Shown: one piece after another, positions 13,765-21,647 of the stretch | Position numbering within the stretch: position 1 is the stretch's first letter | Layout: every line of letters starts with the position of its first letter | Source of the DNA: JAIRTY01 sp050257395 | GTDB taxonomy: Bacteria; Actinomycetota; Actinomycetes; Streptosporangiales; Streptosporangiaceae | Length of the DNA: 21,647 bases | Assembly: GCA_050257395.1 (NCBI GenBank) | Contig: JBLMWU010000076.1 | Location: 1-21,647 of the forward strand | Direction of reading: 5' to 3' | Made by a program: the position numbers and the translations under genes | Notes under the pieces: model-generated | Databases searched by the model: none | What the model saw: the letters and a program-made list of their open reading frames with translations, nothing else | Told to the model about the DNA's origin: nothing

Positions 13765-16023
13765 TCAGCCGAACAGGCCGGGCAGGGTGCCCTGGTGGGC
13801 GGCGGCCAGCTCCTCCAGGCTGACGGCGAAGCCGCCGCCGTCAGCGGCGGTGACCGCCAGCTCGCCGCCGCCGGTCCGGCCCAGCACCGTGGCGGGCACT
13901 CCCCAGCGCCCGCACAGGGCCGTGAACGCCTCTTCCGCCCCGGGCTGCACTGCGACCACGGCCCGCGCCGCCGACTCGCTGAACAGCGCTGTGAACGCGT
14001 CCCCGGGCAGGTCCACCCGGCAGCCGTGGCCGCCGGCCAGGCACGACTCGGCGAGGGCGGCCGCCAGGCCGCCGTCGGACAGGTCGTGGGCGGCGGCGAG
14101 CAGCCCGTCCGCCGCGGCCGCGCCGAGCAGCCCGGCCAGCGCCTGCTCGGCGGCCAGGTCCACCGCGGGCGGGCGGCCGCCCAGGTGCCCGTGCGCCACC
14201 TGCGCCCAGGCCGACCCGCCGAACTCGCCAGCGGTCCGGCCGAGCAGCACCACGCTGGCCCCGGCCACCCCGAAGCCGCTGGCAAGGCGGCGCCGGACGT
14301 CGGGGAGCACACCGAGCACCCCGATCACCGGGGTGGGGTGGATCGCGGCGTCCCCGGTCTGGTTGTAGAAGCTCACGTTGCCGCCGGTCACCGGGATTCC
14401 CAGGGTGGCGCAGCCGTCCGCGAGGCCGCGCACGGCCTCGGTGAACTGCCACATGACGGCGGGGTCCTCCGGGGAGCCGAAGTTGAGGCAGTTGGTGACG
14501 GCGAGCGGGCTGGCCCCGGTGGCCGCGACGTTCCGGTAGGCCTCGGCCAGCGCGAGCTGGGTACCCGCGTACGGGTCCAGCCGGCAGTAGCGGCCGTTGC
14601 CGTCGGTGGCCAGGGCGACGCCCAGGCCGGTCTCCTCGTCCACCCGGATCACGCCCGCGTCGTCGGGCATGGCCAGCACGGTGTTGCCGCGCACGTGCCG
14701 GTCGTACTGCTCGGTGACCCAGGTCTTGGCGGCCAGCCCGGGCGAGGACAGCAGCGCCAGCAGGGTCAGCCGCAGCTCCTCGCCGCCCTGCGGGCGGGGC
14801 AGCCGCTCCGGGCCGTCCGCGGCCAGCTCGTCCTGGCCGGCCGGGCGGGCGTACGGCCGGTCGTAGACCGGGCCCTGGTCGGCGGCGGTCTCCGGGGCGA
14901 TGTCCACCACCTGGTCGTCGTGCCAGCTGATGGTGAGGCGGCCGGTGTCGTTGACCTCGCCGACGACGGTGGCCGGGACCTCCCAGCGGGCGCAGATCTC
15001 CAGGAACCGGTCGACGTGGCCGGGCTCGACCACGGCCATCATGCGTTCCTGCGACTCGCTCATGAGGATCTCGGCGGGGCTGAGGGTGGGGTCGCGCAGC
15101 GGCACCGCGTCCAGCCAGACCCGCATCCCGCTCTTGCCGCCCGCGGCGAGCTCGGAGGTGGCGCAGGAGATGCCGGCCGCGCCCAGGTCCTGGATGCCCG
15201 CCACCACCCCGGCGGCGCCCAGCTCCAGGCAGCACTCGACCAGCAGCTTCTCCATGAACGGGTCGCCGACCTGGACGCTCGGCCGCTTGGCCGCCTCCCC
15301 GCCGCCGAACGAGGCGCTGGCCAGCACGGAGGCCCCGCCGATGCCGTCCGGCCCGGTGCGGGCGCCGAACAGGATCACCTTGTTGCCGGCCCCGCGGGCC
15401 GCGGCGAGCTTGAGGTCGGAGTGCCGCATCACCCCCACGCACAGCGCGTTCACCAGCGGGTTCCCGGCGTAGCAGGGGTCGAAGCCCAGCTCACCGCCGA
15501 TGTTCGGCAGGCCCAGGCAGTTCCCGTAGAACGAGATGCCCCCGACGACCCCCGGCAGCACCCGGGCGGTGTCCGGGGCGTCGGCCGGGCCGAAGCGCAG
15601 CGCGTCCATCACCGCCACCGGCCGCGCGCCCATCGCCAGGATGTCCCGGACGATGCCGCCGACCCCGGTGGCCGCGCCCTGGAAGGGCTCCACGTACGAG
15701 GGGTGGTTGTGGGACTCGATCTTGAAGGTGACCGCGTAGCCCTGGCCGATGTCCACCACGCCCGCGTTCTCGCCGATCCCGGCGAGCAGCGCGCCGGTCC
15801 GCGGCGCCTTCTCGGCGAACTGGCGCAGGTGCCGCTTGGAGGACTTGTAGGAGCAGTGCTCGCTCCACATGACGGAGTAGACGGCCAGCTCGGAGTCGGT
15901 CGGACGGCGGCCGAGCATCTCCCGGATCCGGGCGTACTCCTCCCCGGTCAGGCCCAGCTCCGCGTACGGCTGCGGCCGGTCCGGCGTGGCGGCCGCCTGC
16001 TCAACCGTGTCCTGGTGGCTCAT
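13765..16023 (-). CDS. purL: Phosphoribosylformylglycinamidine synthase subunit PurL (small type)
   Basis: PurL is the ATP-dependent synthetase subunit that converts FGAR to FGAM using ammonia from PurQ, within the PurSQL complex. The 752-residue length is that of the small, separate-subunit type. Motifs seen are SELAVYSVMWSEHCSYKSSK (H56), FKIESHNHPS (H106), GGIVRDILAMGARPVAV, YGNCLGLPNIGGE, SESQERM and the second-domain VTNCLNFGSPEDP and PVTGGNVSFYNQ. The ATG at 16023 overlaps the purQ stop (ATGA), so translation is coupled. A strong terminator hairpin follows. Confidence 0.98.
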   Translation of the reverse strand: MSHQDTVEQAAATPDRPQPYAELGLTGEEYARIREMLGRRPTDSELAVYSVMWSEHCSYKSSKRHLRQFAEKAPRTGALLAGIGENAGVVDIGQGYAVTFKIESHNHPSYVEPFQGAATGVGGIVRDILAMGARPVAVMDALRFGPADAPDTARVLPGVVGGISFYGNCLGLPNIGGELGFDPCYAGNPLVNALCVGVMRHSDLKLAAARGAGNKVILFGARTGPDGIGGASVLASASFGGGEAAKRPSVQVGDPFMEKLLVECCLELGAAGVVAGIQDLGAAGISCATSELAAGGKSGMRVWLDAVPLRDPTLSPAEILMSESQERMMAVVEPGHVDRFLEICARWEVPATVVGEVNDTGRLTISWHDDQVVDIAPETAADQGPVYDRPYARPAGQDELAADGPERLPRPQGGEELRLTLLALLSSPGLAAKTWVTEQYDRHVRGNTVLAMPDDAGVIRVDEETGLGVALATDGNGRYCRLDPYAGTQLALAEAYRNVAATGASPLAVTNCLNFGSPEDPAVMWQFTEAVRGLADGCATLGIPVTGGNVSFYNQTGDAAIHPTPVIGVLGVLPDVRRRLASGFGVAGASVVLLGRTAGEFGGSAWAQVAHGHLGGRPPAVDLAAEQALAGLLGAAAADGLLAAAHDLSDGGLAAALAESCLAGGHGCRVDLPGDAFTALFSESAARAVVAVQPGAEEAFTALCGRWGVPATVLGRTGGGELAVTAADGGGFAVSLEELAAAHQGTLPGLFG

Positions 16024-16697
16024 GCGGGCACCACCGCCTGCAGGATCGAGGTGAAGAAGCCCAGGCCGTCGGTGCCCGGCCCGGTCAGCGCGTCGATGGC
16101 GTGCTCGGGGTGGGGCATGAGGCCGGCCACGTTGCCCGCCTCGTTGCGGACCCCGGCGATGCCGGCGTCCGAGCCGTTCGGGTTGCCGCTGGCGTACCGG
16201 GCTATCACCTGGCCCTGCTCCGCCAGCTCGGCCAGGGTGGCGGGGCTGGCGGCGTACGCGCCCTCGCCGCTCTTGAGCACCAGGGTGACCTCCTGACCGC
16301 GCTGGTAGGCCGAGGTCCAGGGCGTCTGGCTGTCCTCGATGCGGACCAGCACGTCCCGGTTGATGAACCGGCGGCCCGCGTTGCGGGTGAGGGCGCCCGG
16401 CAGCAGGTGCGCCTCGCACAGGATCTGGAAGCCGTTGCAGATGCCCAGCACGGGCAGGCCGGCCCGGGCGGCGGGCACCAGCTCGCCCATGACCGGGGCG
16501 AACCGGGCGATCGCGCCGCAGCGCAGGTAGTCGCCGTAGGAGAAGCCGCCCGGCAGGATCACCGCGTCCACGCCGCGCAGGCTGCGGTCGCCGTGCCAGA
16601 GCGGCACCGGCTCGCCGCCCGCCCGCCGCACCGCGCGGGCGGCGTCGGTGTCGTCGAGCGACCCCGGGAAGGTGATGATCCCGACGCGGGCTGTCAT
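16020..16697 (-). CDS. purQ: Phosphoribosylformylglycinamidine synthase subunit PurQ (glutaminase)
   Basis: PurQ is the class I glutamine amidotransferase that feeds ammonia to PurL. The 225-residue protein has the nucleophile C87 in GICNGFQIL and the triad partners H196 and E198 in MPHPEH. It also has PGGFSYGDYLRCGAIAR (49-65), a signature of PurQ. The ATG at 16697 is chosen over an upstream in-frame start because GAGGA precedes it and MTARVGIITFPGS is the family N-terminus. A TACCCT at 16727-16732 (minus strand) might be a -10 box of its own. Its stop overlaps the purL start. Upstream lies an RsbW-like gene instead of purS. Confidence 0.98.
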   Translation of the reverse strand: MTARVGIITFPGSLDDTDAARAVRRAGGEPVPLWHGDRSLRGVDAVILPGGFSYGDYLRCGAIARFAPVMGELVPAARAGLPVLGICNGFQILCEAHLLPGALTRNAGRRFINRDVLVRIEDSQTPWTSAYQRGQEVTLVLKSGEGAYAASPATLAELAEQGQVIARYASGNPNGSDAGIAGVRNEAGNVAGLMPHPEHAIDALTGPGTDGLGFFTSILQAVVPA

Positions 16698-16786
16698 GAA
16701 CCGTCCTCGCAGGTGCGCACGCACGCAGGGTACCGGGCCCGGCCCTGCCCTCCGGCCGCCTGGCCGCCTGGCCGGCGCTGGCGCGG

Positions 16787-17389
16787 CTAGCCGGCGTCCC
16801 GCAGGACGCGGTCCCGCAGCCGGGCGATCGGGGCGTCGTTCCGCCAGGCGATGCGCTTCTGCAGGGACACCACGGTGCCCTGCTCAGGCGCGCTGCTGAG
16901 GGTCACGTCGTCCACGCACGCCTTCATGATCGCCAGCCCGCGGCCGGACTCCGGCAGCGTGGCGATCACCTCGTCGCGGTCCCCGCGCTCGTGCCGCCGC
17001 CGCGCCCGGGCGGGCGAGAGCGGCCGCACCGTCCGCCGCCCCACCCGGATGCCGGACGGCACCAGCCACACCGGCCACCGGGCCCCGGGCATGTCCCCGG
17101 GCTTCAGCTCCCGGCCGGAGTTCAGGACCTGGACCAGGCAGCCGCCCCGGCCCACGCTTGCAACGATTTCGTAACTGCGCCCCGGCCCCCCGTGCTTGAG
17201 CACGTTCGTACACGCTTCGGTTACGGCGAGAAGAAGCTCGGCAACGCCATCTTCATCGGCGCCCAGCCCGCGCAGCGTGTCCCCCAGCACATGGCGCATC
17301 ACCGGCACGCTCAGTGCTTCATGCGGGAAGACCAGGCAGAACTTGACACTTACGGTCGGCTCCTCGGCGTACGCGACCCGAGTGTGCAT
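16787..17389 (-). CDS. RsbW/SpoIIAB-like ATP-binding protein inside the purine cluster
   Basis: The 200-residue protein has the HATPase_c_2 (GHKL) pattern of anti-sigma-factor serine kinases. The N box is E58-x3-N62 in AVTEACTNVLKHG, and the G2 box is SGRGLAIM (148-155) followed by the typical GTVVSLQK strand. Two things are odd. The G1 box, normally D-x-G, reads LNSGREL (N90). An extra Arg-rich segment of about 45 residues (98-146) separates the G1 and G2 boxes, making the protein longer than the usual 140-160 aa. It may bind ATP weakly or not act as a kinase. No anti-anti-sigma or sigma gene is next to it. ATG at 17389 has GGGGA upstream; an earlier in-frame start at 17494 would overlap purS and looks non-coding. 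Confidence 0.8.
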   Translation of the reverse strand: MHTRVAYAEEPTVSVKFCLVFPHEALSVPVMRHVLGDTLRGLGADEDGVAELLLAVTEACTNVLKHGGPGRSYEIVASVGRGGCLVQVLNSGRELKPGDMPGARWPVWLVPSGIRVGRRTVRPLSPARARRRHERGDRDEVIATLPESGRGLAIMKACVDDVTLSSAPEQGTVVSLQKRIAWRNDAPIARLRDRVLRDAG

Positions 17390-17490
17390 CCGTTCCCCGT
17401 CCCTGCCTCCACGGCTTAAACCCCGGTCACTGAAGTGCTTTCCCCGCCGGGGCCGTAATAATCGTGAAGTAGGGGGCGCCTTATCCCGGA

Positions 17491-17733
17491 TCACCCCTCC
17501 CGGATGGTGAATTCCTCGATAACGGGGTTGGCGAGCAATTCACCTGCGAGTTCGCGCACGCTGCCGAGCGCCGCCTCGTCCGCGGGACCGCTGAACTCCA
17601 CCTCGAACCGCTTGCCCTGGCGCACGCCGAGGACCTGACCGAAACCCAGCCGCTGGCAGGCCCGTGAGATGGCCTCGCCCTGCGGGTCGTGGATCTCCGG
17701 CTTGAGCATGACGTCGACGATGATCCGGGTCAC
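17491..17733 (-). CDS. purS: Phosphoribosylformylglycinamidine synthase subunit PurS
   Basis: PurS is the small structural subunit that helps transfer ammonia between PurQ and PurL. The 80-residue product MTRIIVDVMLKPEIHDPQGE continues with RLGFGQVLGVRQGKRFEVEF and ends NPVIEEFTIREG, matching the family from end to end. GTG at 17733 has GGGGAGGCAGGA upstream. It is the first gene of the leftward purine block and diverges from the E1-alpha gene across 213 bp, which must hold promoters for both directions; I could not fix convincing -35/-10 pairs there. Confidence 0.96.
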   Translation of the reverse strand: MTRIIVDVMLKPEIHDPQGEAISRACQRLGFGQVLGVRQGKRFEVEFSGPADEAALGSVRELAGELLANPVIEEFTIREG

Positions 17734-17946
17734 CTGTCCTGCCTCCCCTGTGTCTGCCAGACCGCTACCGCGCCGCAGCGTACGCGACGGCAGGGGTTGC
17801 GCCCACCTCGGTGGCGTCTGTCACGATGGCGGTAGAGACCTGCCCGGCACCTGCGTGACGGCAACACCACCGCCCTCACCGGTCCCGGGCCGAACGGCCG
17901 GCGCTCAGCGATCCTGGGCACCGGCCCCGAGCGCAAGGAGTGGCAC

Positions 17947-19104
17947 GTGGCCGTCGAAGCCGACGGCGGCGTCACCGCCGCCCCGGGATCAGGCAGCCTG
18001 GACAGGCAGCTGGCATCCCGGCCCGAACTCGTCCAGCTGCTCACCCCCGAAGGAGAACGGGCCGAGCACCCGGACTACCCCCTGGACCTGACCCCCGACG
18101 AGATCAAAGGACTGTACCGGGACCTGGTTCTGGTCCGCCGGATCGACACCGAGGCCATCTCGCTGCAGCGCCAGGGCGAGCTGGGCATCTGGGCCTCCCT
18201 GCTGGGCCAGGAGGCCGCGCAGATCGGCTCGGGACGCGCGCTGTCCGAGCGCGACATGGCATTTCCCACCTACCGGGAACACGGCGTCGCGTGGTGCCGC
18301 GGACTGGACCCGGTGAAGCTGCTCGAACTGTTCCGCGGCGTCAGTCACGGCGGCTGGGACCCGGCCGAGCACGGCATGCACCTGTACACCATTGTCATCG
18401 GCAGCCAGACGCTGCATGCGACCGGTTATGCGATGGGCATCCAGCGTGACGGTGCGGTCGGCGAGAACGGCGAGGCGACCATTGCCTACTTTGGCGACGG
18501 CGCCACCAGCCAGGGCGACGTCAACGAGGCGTTCATCTGGGCCTCGGTTTTCAACGCGCCGGTGGTGTTCTTCTGCCAGAACAATCAGTGGGCGATCTCC
18601 GAGCCACTGGAGCGCCAGAGCCGGATCCCGCTCTACCAGCGGGCGCGCGGGTTCGGCTTTCCCGGGGTGCAGGTGGACGGCAATGACGTGTTCGCCTGCC
18701 TCGCCGTTACCCGCAAGGCCCTGCAGGCCGCCCGGGAAGGACAGGGCCCGACCCTGATCGAGGCGTTCACCTACCGGATGGGCGCGCACACCACCACCGA
18801 CGACCCGACCCGCTACCGGCTGGCCGCCGAACTCGAGGCCTGGAAGCTGAAGGACCCGATCGAGCGGGTCAAGGCCTATCTGGTCCGCTCTGGCCTCGCC
18901 GACTCCGCGTTCTTCGCCGGCGTGGAGGAGGAGGCCACCGCCCTGGGCCGGCACGTCCGGGAGTCCTGCCTGGCCATGCCCGACCCGCAGCCGCTGGCCA
19001 TCTTCGACCACGTGTACGCCGGGCCGAACGCCCAGCTGGAGGCCGAACGCGCCAAGTTCGCCGCCTACCTTGACTCGTTCGAAGACCAGGAGGCGGCCCG
19101 ATGA
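17947..19104 (+). CDS. pdhA: 2-oxoacid dehydrogenase E1 component, alpha subunit (PDH/BCKDH type)
   Basis: E1-alpha with E1-beta decarboxylates a 2-oxoacid using thiamine pyrophosphate and passes the acyl group to the E2 lipoyl arm. The 385-residue protein carries the TPP/Mg motif from GDGATSQGD (183-191) to QNN (211-213). It also has PTYREHG (107-113), and RMGAHTTTDDPTRYR (277-291) near the active-site loop. GTG at 17947 has AAGGAG six bases upstream. The first about 45 residues are a variable extension. The stop overlaps the E1-beta ATG. The nearby vdh gene favours branched-chain oxoacids as substrates, although the family name is often pdhA; bkdA is the alternative. Confidence 0.93.
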   Translation: MAVEADGGVTAAPGSGSLDRQLASRPELVQLLTPEGERAEHPDYPLDLTPDEIKGLYRDLVLVRRIDTEAISLQRQGELGIWASLLGQEAAQIGSGRALSERDMAFPTYREHGVAWCRGLDPVKLLELFRGVSHGGWDPAEHGMHLYTIVIGSQTLHATGYAMGIQRDGAVGENGEATIAYFGDGATSQGDVNEAFIWASVFNAPVVFFCQNNQWAISEPLERQSRIPLYQRARGFGFPGVQVDGNDVFACLAVTRKALQAAREGQGPTLIEAFTYRMGAHTTTDDPTRYRLAAELEAWKLKDPIERVKAYLVRSGLADSAFFAGVEEEATALGRHVRESCLAMPDPQPLAIFDHVYAGPNAQLEAERAKFAAYLDSFEDQEAAR

Positions 19105-20084
19105 CGAACCTGACGCTGTCCAAGGCGCTGAACGAGGGCCTGCGCAAGGCCATGGAGCACGACCCCAAGGTCCTGGTGATGGGCGAGGACGTGGGCAAGC
19201 TCGGCGGGGTCTTCCGGGTCACCGACGGGCTGCAGAAGGACTTCGGTGAGGCGAGGGTGGTCGACACCCCGCTGGCCGAGTCCGGCATCGTCGGCACCGC
19301 GATCGGGCTCGCGCTGCGCGGCTACCGGCCGGTGTGCGAGATCCAGTTCGACGGCTTCGTGTTCCCTGCCTTCGACCAGATCGTCAGCCAGCTCGCCAAG
19401 ATGCACCTGCGCTCGCTCGGCCACCTGAAGCTGCCGGTGGTGATCAGGATCCCGTTCGGCGGCGGCATCGGCGCGGTCGAGCACCACAGCGAGTCGCCGG
19501 AGGCCCTGTTCGCCCACATCGCCGGGCTGCGGGTGGTCGCCTGCTCCGACCCGGTGGACGCCTTCGCCATGATCCAGCAGTCGATCCGCAGCGACGACCC
19601 GGTGATCTTCTTCGAGCCCAAGCGCCGCTACTGGGACAAGGCCGAGGTGGACGTCGCGGGCGGGCTGGCCGCCGCGCTGCCGCTGGACCGGGCCCGGACG
19701 GTGGCCGAGGGCGCGGATGTCACCGTGCTCGCCTACGGGCCGATGGTGAAGACCTGCGCCGAGGCGGCGGTCGCGGCCCGCGAGGACGGGCGCTCGCTGG
19801 AAGTGATCGACCTGCGGTCGCTGTTGCCGGTCGACTTCGAGGCGGTGCTGGCGTCGGTCCGCCGGACCGGCCGGTGCGTGGTCGTGCACGAGGCGCCGGT
19901 CACCGGGGGCCTGGGCGCGGAGATCGCCGCCCGGATCACCGAGGAGTGCTTCTACCAGCTGGAGGCGCCGGTCCTGCGGGTCGGCGCGTTCTCCACCCCG
20001 TACCCGCCGTCCCGGCTGGAGGAGCACTACCTGCCGGACCTGGACCGGGTGCTGGACGCCGTCGACCGCACCTTCGGGTACTGA
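19101..20084 (+). CDS. pdhB: 2-oxoacid dehydrogenase E1 component, beta subunit
   Basis: The 327-residue protein begins MTNLTLSKALNEGLRKAMEH and has VLVMGEDVGKLGGVFRVTDG and DTPLAESGIVGTAIGLAL (E60, the glutamate that activates TPP). FDGFVFPAFDQIVSQLAKMH, PFGGGIGAVEHHSES and the C-terminal transketolase domain LEVIDLRSLLPVD follow. These are E1-beta signatures and the length is typical. The ATG overlaps the E1-alpha stop in ATGA, so the two subunits are co-translated. The E2 gene starts 10 bp after its stop. No frame damage is seen. Confidence 0.96.
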   Translation: MTNLTLSKALNEGLRKAMEHDPKVLVMGEDVGKLGGVFRVTDGLQKDFGEARVVDTPLAESGIVGTAIGLALRGYRPVCEIQFDGFVFPAFDQIVSQLAKMHLRSLGHLKLPVVIRIPFGGGIGAVEHHSESPEALFAHIAGLRVVACSDPVDAFAMIQQSIRSDDPVIFFEPKRRYWDKAEVDVAGGLAAALPLDRARTVAEGADVTVLAYGPMVKTCAEAAVAAREDGRSLEVIDLRSLLPVDFEAVLASVRRTGRCVVVHEAPVTGGLGAEIAARITEECFYQLEAPVLRVGAFSTPYPPSRLEEHYLPDLDRVLDAVDRTFGY

Positions 20085-20094
20085 GGAGGTGGCC

Positions 20095-21525
20095 GTGACT
20101 GACATCAAGGAGTTCCGGCTGCCCGACGTCGGCGAGGGCCTGACCGAGGCCGACATCGTGTCCTGGCACGTCCAGCCGGGCGACAAGGTGAGTGTCAACC
20201 AGGTCATCGTGGAGATCGAGACCGCCAAGGCCGTGGTGGAGCTGCCCTGCCCGTTCGACGGGGTGGTCGACCGGCTGCTCGCCGAAGAGGGCCAGACCGT
20301 CGACGTCGGGACCCCGATCATCGCCGTGAACGTGGGCCCTGGGGCTGGGGCCGGCACGCCGGCCGGTCAGCCCTCCGCCGCGGCCGCGGACAGCCCCGCA
20401 CCGCCGGCGGCGCCGCCGGAAGACCTGGTGCCACCGCCGCCGCCGGAGGCTGGCATGGAGCCCGGCGTGCACGGGACGCTGAGCCCCAAGCCGGAGCGGC
20501 AGGCGGTGCTGGTGGGCTACGGGGTCAAGCTGGGCGCGACCACCCGGCGGCCGCGCAAACGGCCCGCGGACGGGCACCGGCCCGCGGCACCCGCCAGCAC
20601 CCAAGCTGCCCCGCCCGCGCCTGCCCGGCCGGTTCCCGGGCGAAATGGCGACGGGGCCCGGCCGATGGCCAAGCCGCCGGTGCGGAAGCTGGCCAGGGAC
20701 CTCGGGGTGGACCTGGGGTCGCTGACCGGCTCCGGCCCCGGCGGCGTGATCACCCGGGACGACGTGCAGGCGGCAGCCGCCGGCCCGGCGGCGCCAGCGC
20801 CCCAGGTGGCTGCGGCGGCCGGGGTGCGGGAAGAGCGGGTTGCCGTCAAGGGGGTGCGCAAGCACACCGCGGCGGCGGTCAGTGCGAGCGCGTTCACGGC
20901 GCCGCACGTCACCGAGTTCCTGACGGTGGACGTGACGGCCACCATGGACGCGGTGGAGCGGCTCGCGGCGCTGCCGGAGTTCGCCGGGGTGCGGGTGTCG
21001 CCGCTGCTGCTGGTGGCCCGGGCGCTGCTGCTGGCGGTGGCCAGGCATCCGATGATCAACTCGTCCTGGGACGAGGCCGCGCAGGAGATCGTGGTCAGGC
21101 ACTACGTCAACCTGGGCATCGCGGCGGCCACCAGCCGGGGGCTGCTGGTCCCCAACATCAAGGACGCCCAGGACCTGAGCCTGCCGGCGCTCGCCCGGGC
21201 CCTCGGCGACCTGGCCGTGACCGCCCGGGAGGCGAAGACCGCACCGGCGGACCTGGCGGGCGGCACGATCACGATCACCAACGTGGGCGTGTTCGGGGTG
21301 GACGCGGGAACCCCCATCCTCACCCCGGGTGAGGCGGCCATCCTGGCGTTCGGCCAGGTGAAGGCGGCGCCGTGGGTGGCAGACGGGCAGCTGGTGATCC
21401 GCCAGGTGACCACCTTGTCGCTGTCGTTCGACCACCGGATCGTGGACGGCGACCTGGGCTCGGCCGTGCTGCGCGACGTGGGCGCGATGCTGACCGACCC
21501 GGTCCGCATGCTGGCCTGGTCCTGA
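20095..21525 (+). CDS. pdhC: Dihydrolipoamide acyltransferase (E2) with one lipoyl domain
   Basis: E2 forms the core of the complex and transfers the acyl group to CoA. The 476-residue protein has one lipoyl domain (about 1-80; lipoylated K45 in EIETAKAVVEL) and a long Ala/Pro-rich linker. A peripheral subunit-binding domain follows at about 193-228 (KPPVRKLARDLGVDLGSLTG), then the catalytic domain, with active-site DHRIVDGD (446-453, H447 and D451). GTG at 20095 is preferred over GTG at 20089 because GAGGAGG (20083-20089) then has proper spacing. No E3 gene is in the window. Similar single-lipoyl E2s are BCKDH-like, consistent with vdh nearby. Confidence 0.95.
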   Translation: MTDIKEFRLPDVGEGLTEADIVSWHVQPGDKVSVNQVIVEIETAKAVVELPCPFDGVVDRLLAEEGQTVDVGTPIIAVNVGPGAGAGTPAGQPSAAAADSPAPPAAPPEDLVPPPPPEAGMEPGVHGTLSPKPERQAVLVGYGVKLGATTRRPRKRPADGHRPAAPASTQAAPPAPARPVPGRNGDGARPMAKPPVRKLARDLGVDLGSLTGSGPGGVITRDDVQAAAAGPAAPAPQVAAAAGVREERVAVKGVRKHTAAAVSASAFTAPHVTEFLTVDVTATMDAVERLAALPEFAGVRVSPLLLVARALLLAVARHPMINSSWDEAAQEIVVRHYVNLGIAAATSRGLLVPNIKDAQDLSLPALARALGDLAVTAREAKTAPADLAGGTITITNVGVFGVDAGTPILTPGEAAILAFGQVKAAPWVADGQLVIRQVTTLSLSFDHRIVDGDLGSAVLRDVGAMLTDPVRMLAWS

Positions 21526-21544
21526 CCCAACCGACGGGAGAACC

Positions 21545-21607
21545 GTGTTCCGCCACGTAGTGCTGTTCAGCTGGGCTGAGGGTGTCAGCGAGGCGCACGA
21601 GCAGTGA
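21545..21607 (+). pseudogene. Start of a Dabb-type (stress-responsive A/B barrel) protein, broken at the contig edge
   Basis: GTG at 21545 with GGGAG just upstream opens MFRHVVLFSWAEGVSEAHEQ, which matches the beginning of small Dabb-domain proteins (M-x-R-H-V-V-L-F-x-W). The frame stops at TGA 21605-21607 after 20 codons, and the remaining sequence is G/C homopolymer. The real gene probably continues, and the stop is more likely a base error or chimeric end than a true truncation. Confidence 0.5.
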
Positions 21608-21628
21608 GCGGGGGCGGGGCCCGCCCGG

Positions 21629-21647
21629 CCCCCCCCCCCCCCCCCCC
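21629..21647. other. Terminal poly-C run, probable sequencing or assembly artefact
   Basis: The last 19 bases are all C, directly after a G/C-only stretch. On the other strand this is poly-G, the usual no-signal call of two-colour short-read instruments. Bases from about 21600 on should not be trusted. Confidence 0.8.

Noticed and set aside
13143..14312. N-terminal extension of PurF to an open frame of 881 codons
   Set aside because: The extension overlaps the SCP-family gene and purL and is only a GC-driven open frame; the PurF propeptide and catalytic Cys fix the start at 13142.
13795..16296. 833-codon open frame on + opposite purL and purQ
   Set aside because: Shadow frame of the strongly conserved PurL and PurQ coding strand; its composition is Gly/His/Gln/Arg-rich without recognisable motifs.
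17734..17946. Purine riboswitch or PurR-type operator in the purS/pdhA divergent region
   Set aside because: I searched by eye for a riboswitch-like junction and for paired dyads or -35/-10 sets and found none convincing.

Overview
The window is very GC-rich. Its gene content and order (bldC, valine dehydrogenase, DUF3073, purM/purF, purL/purQ/purS, branched-chain 2-oxoacid dehydrogenase) point to a chromosomal segment of a filamentous-type actinomycete in the broad Streptomyces/Streptosporangiales relationship. The exact genus cannot be read from the sequence. From memory, the bldC-vdh-purM-purF order resembles that in Streptomyces coelicolor. The last 19 bases are an unbroken C run, which looks like a contig edge.

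Layout. (1) 1-1771: the 3' end of an unidentified gene with a RelA/SpoT-like tail motif, a small conserved-looking partner, the channel gene mscL with a zinc-ribbon tail, and a class I SAM methyltransferase, all on +. (2) 1780-6513, all on -: an atypical family A DNA polymerase, a lipoprotein N-acetylmuramoyl-L-alanine amidase, and a 659-aa protein with a conserved-looking head and a long disordered body built partly from 15-bp tandem repeats. (3) 6514-7845: two gene-poor gaps around the small developmental regulator bldC. The first gap holds a perfect 9-bp hairpin downstream of a good -10 box, a candidate small RNA. (4) 7846-10492: an unrecognised 317-aa protein transcribed away from valine dehydrogenase, then a DUF3073 protein. 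(5) 10588-17733, all on -: the purine block in the order purS, RsbW-like ATPase, purQ, purL, terminator hairpin, sterol-carrier-family protein, purF, purM. (6) 17947-21525, all on +: E1-alpha, E1-beta and E2 of a 2-oxoacid dehydrogenase, followed by the first codons of a Dabb-like protein at the damaged end.

How the genes work together. PurF makes phosphoribosylamine. PurS, PurQ and PurL form FGAM synthase, and PurM closes the imidazole ring. Translational coupling (4-base ATGA overlaps) links purQ-purL and purF-purM. A 15-of-16-bp hairpin after purL suggests that purSQL and SCP-purF-purM are separate transcripts. Valine dehydrogenase and the E1/E2 complex are consecutive steps of branched-chain amino acid catabolism, giving acyl-CoA starters for branched lipids.

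No clearly new system such as a defence island, CRISPR array or biosynthetic cluster was found. The best leads are the RsbW-like ATPase inside the purine operon, the candidate small RNA at 6672-6780, the repeat-built 659-aa protein, the polymerase with an altered O-helix, the palindrome and leader hairpin before DUF3073, and the recurring leaderless GTG starts.
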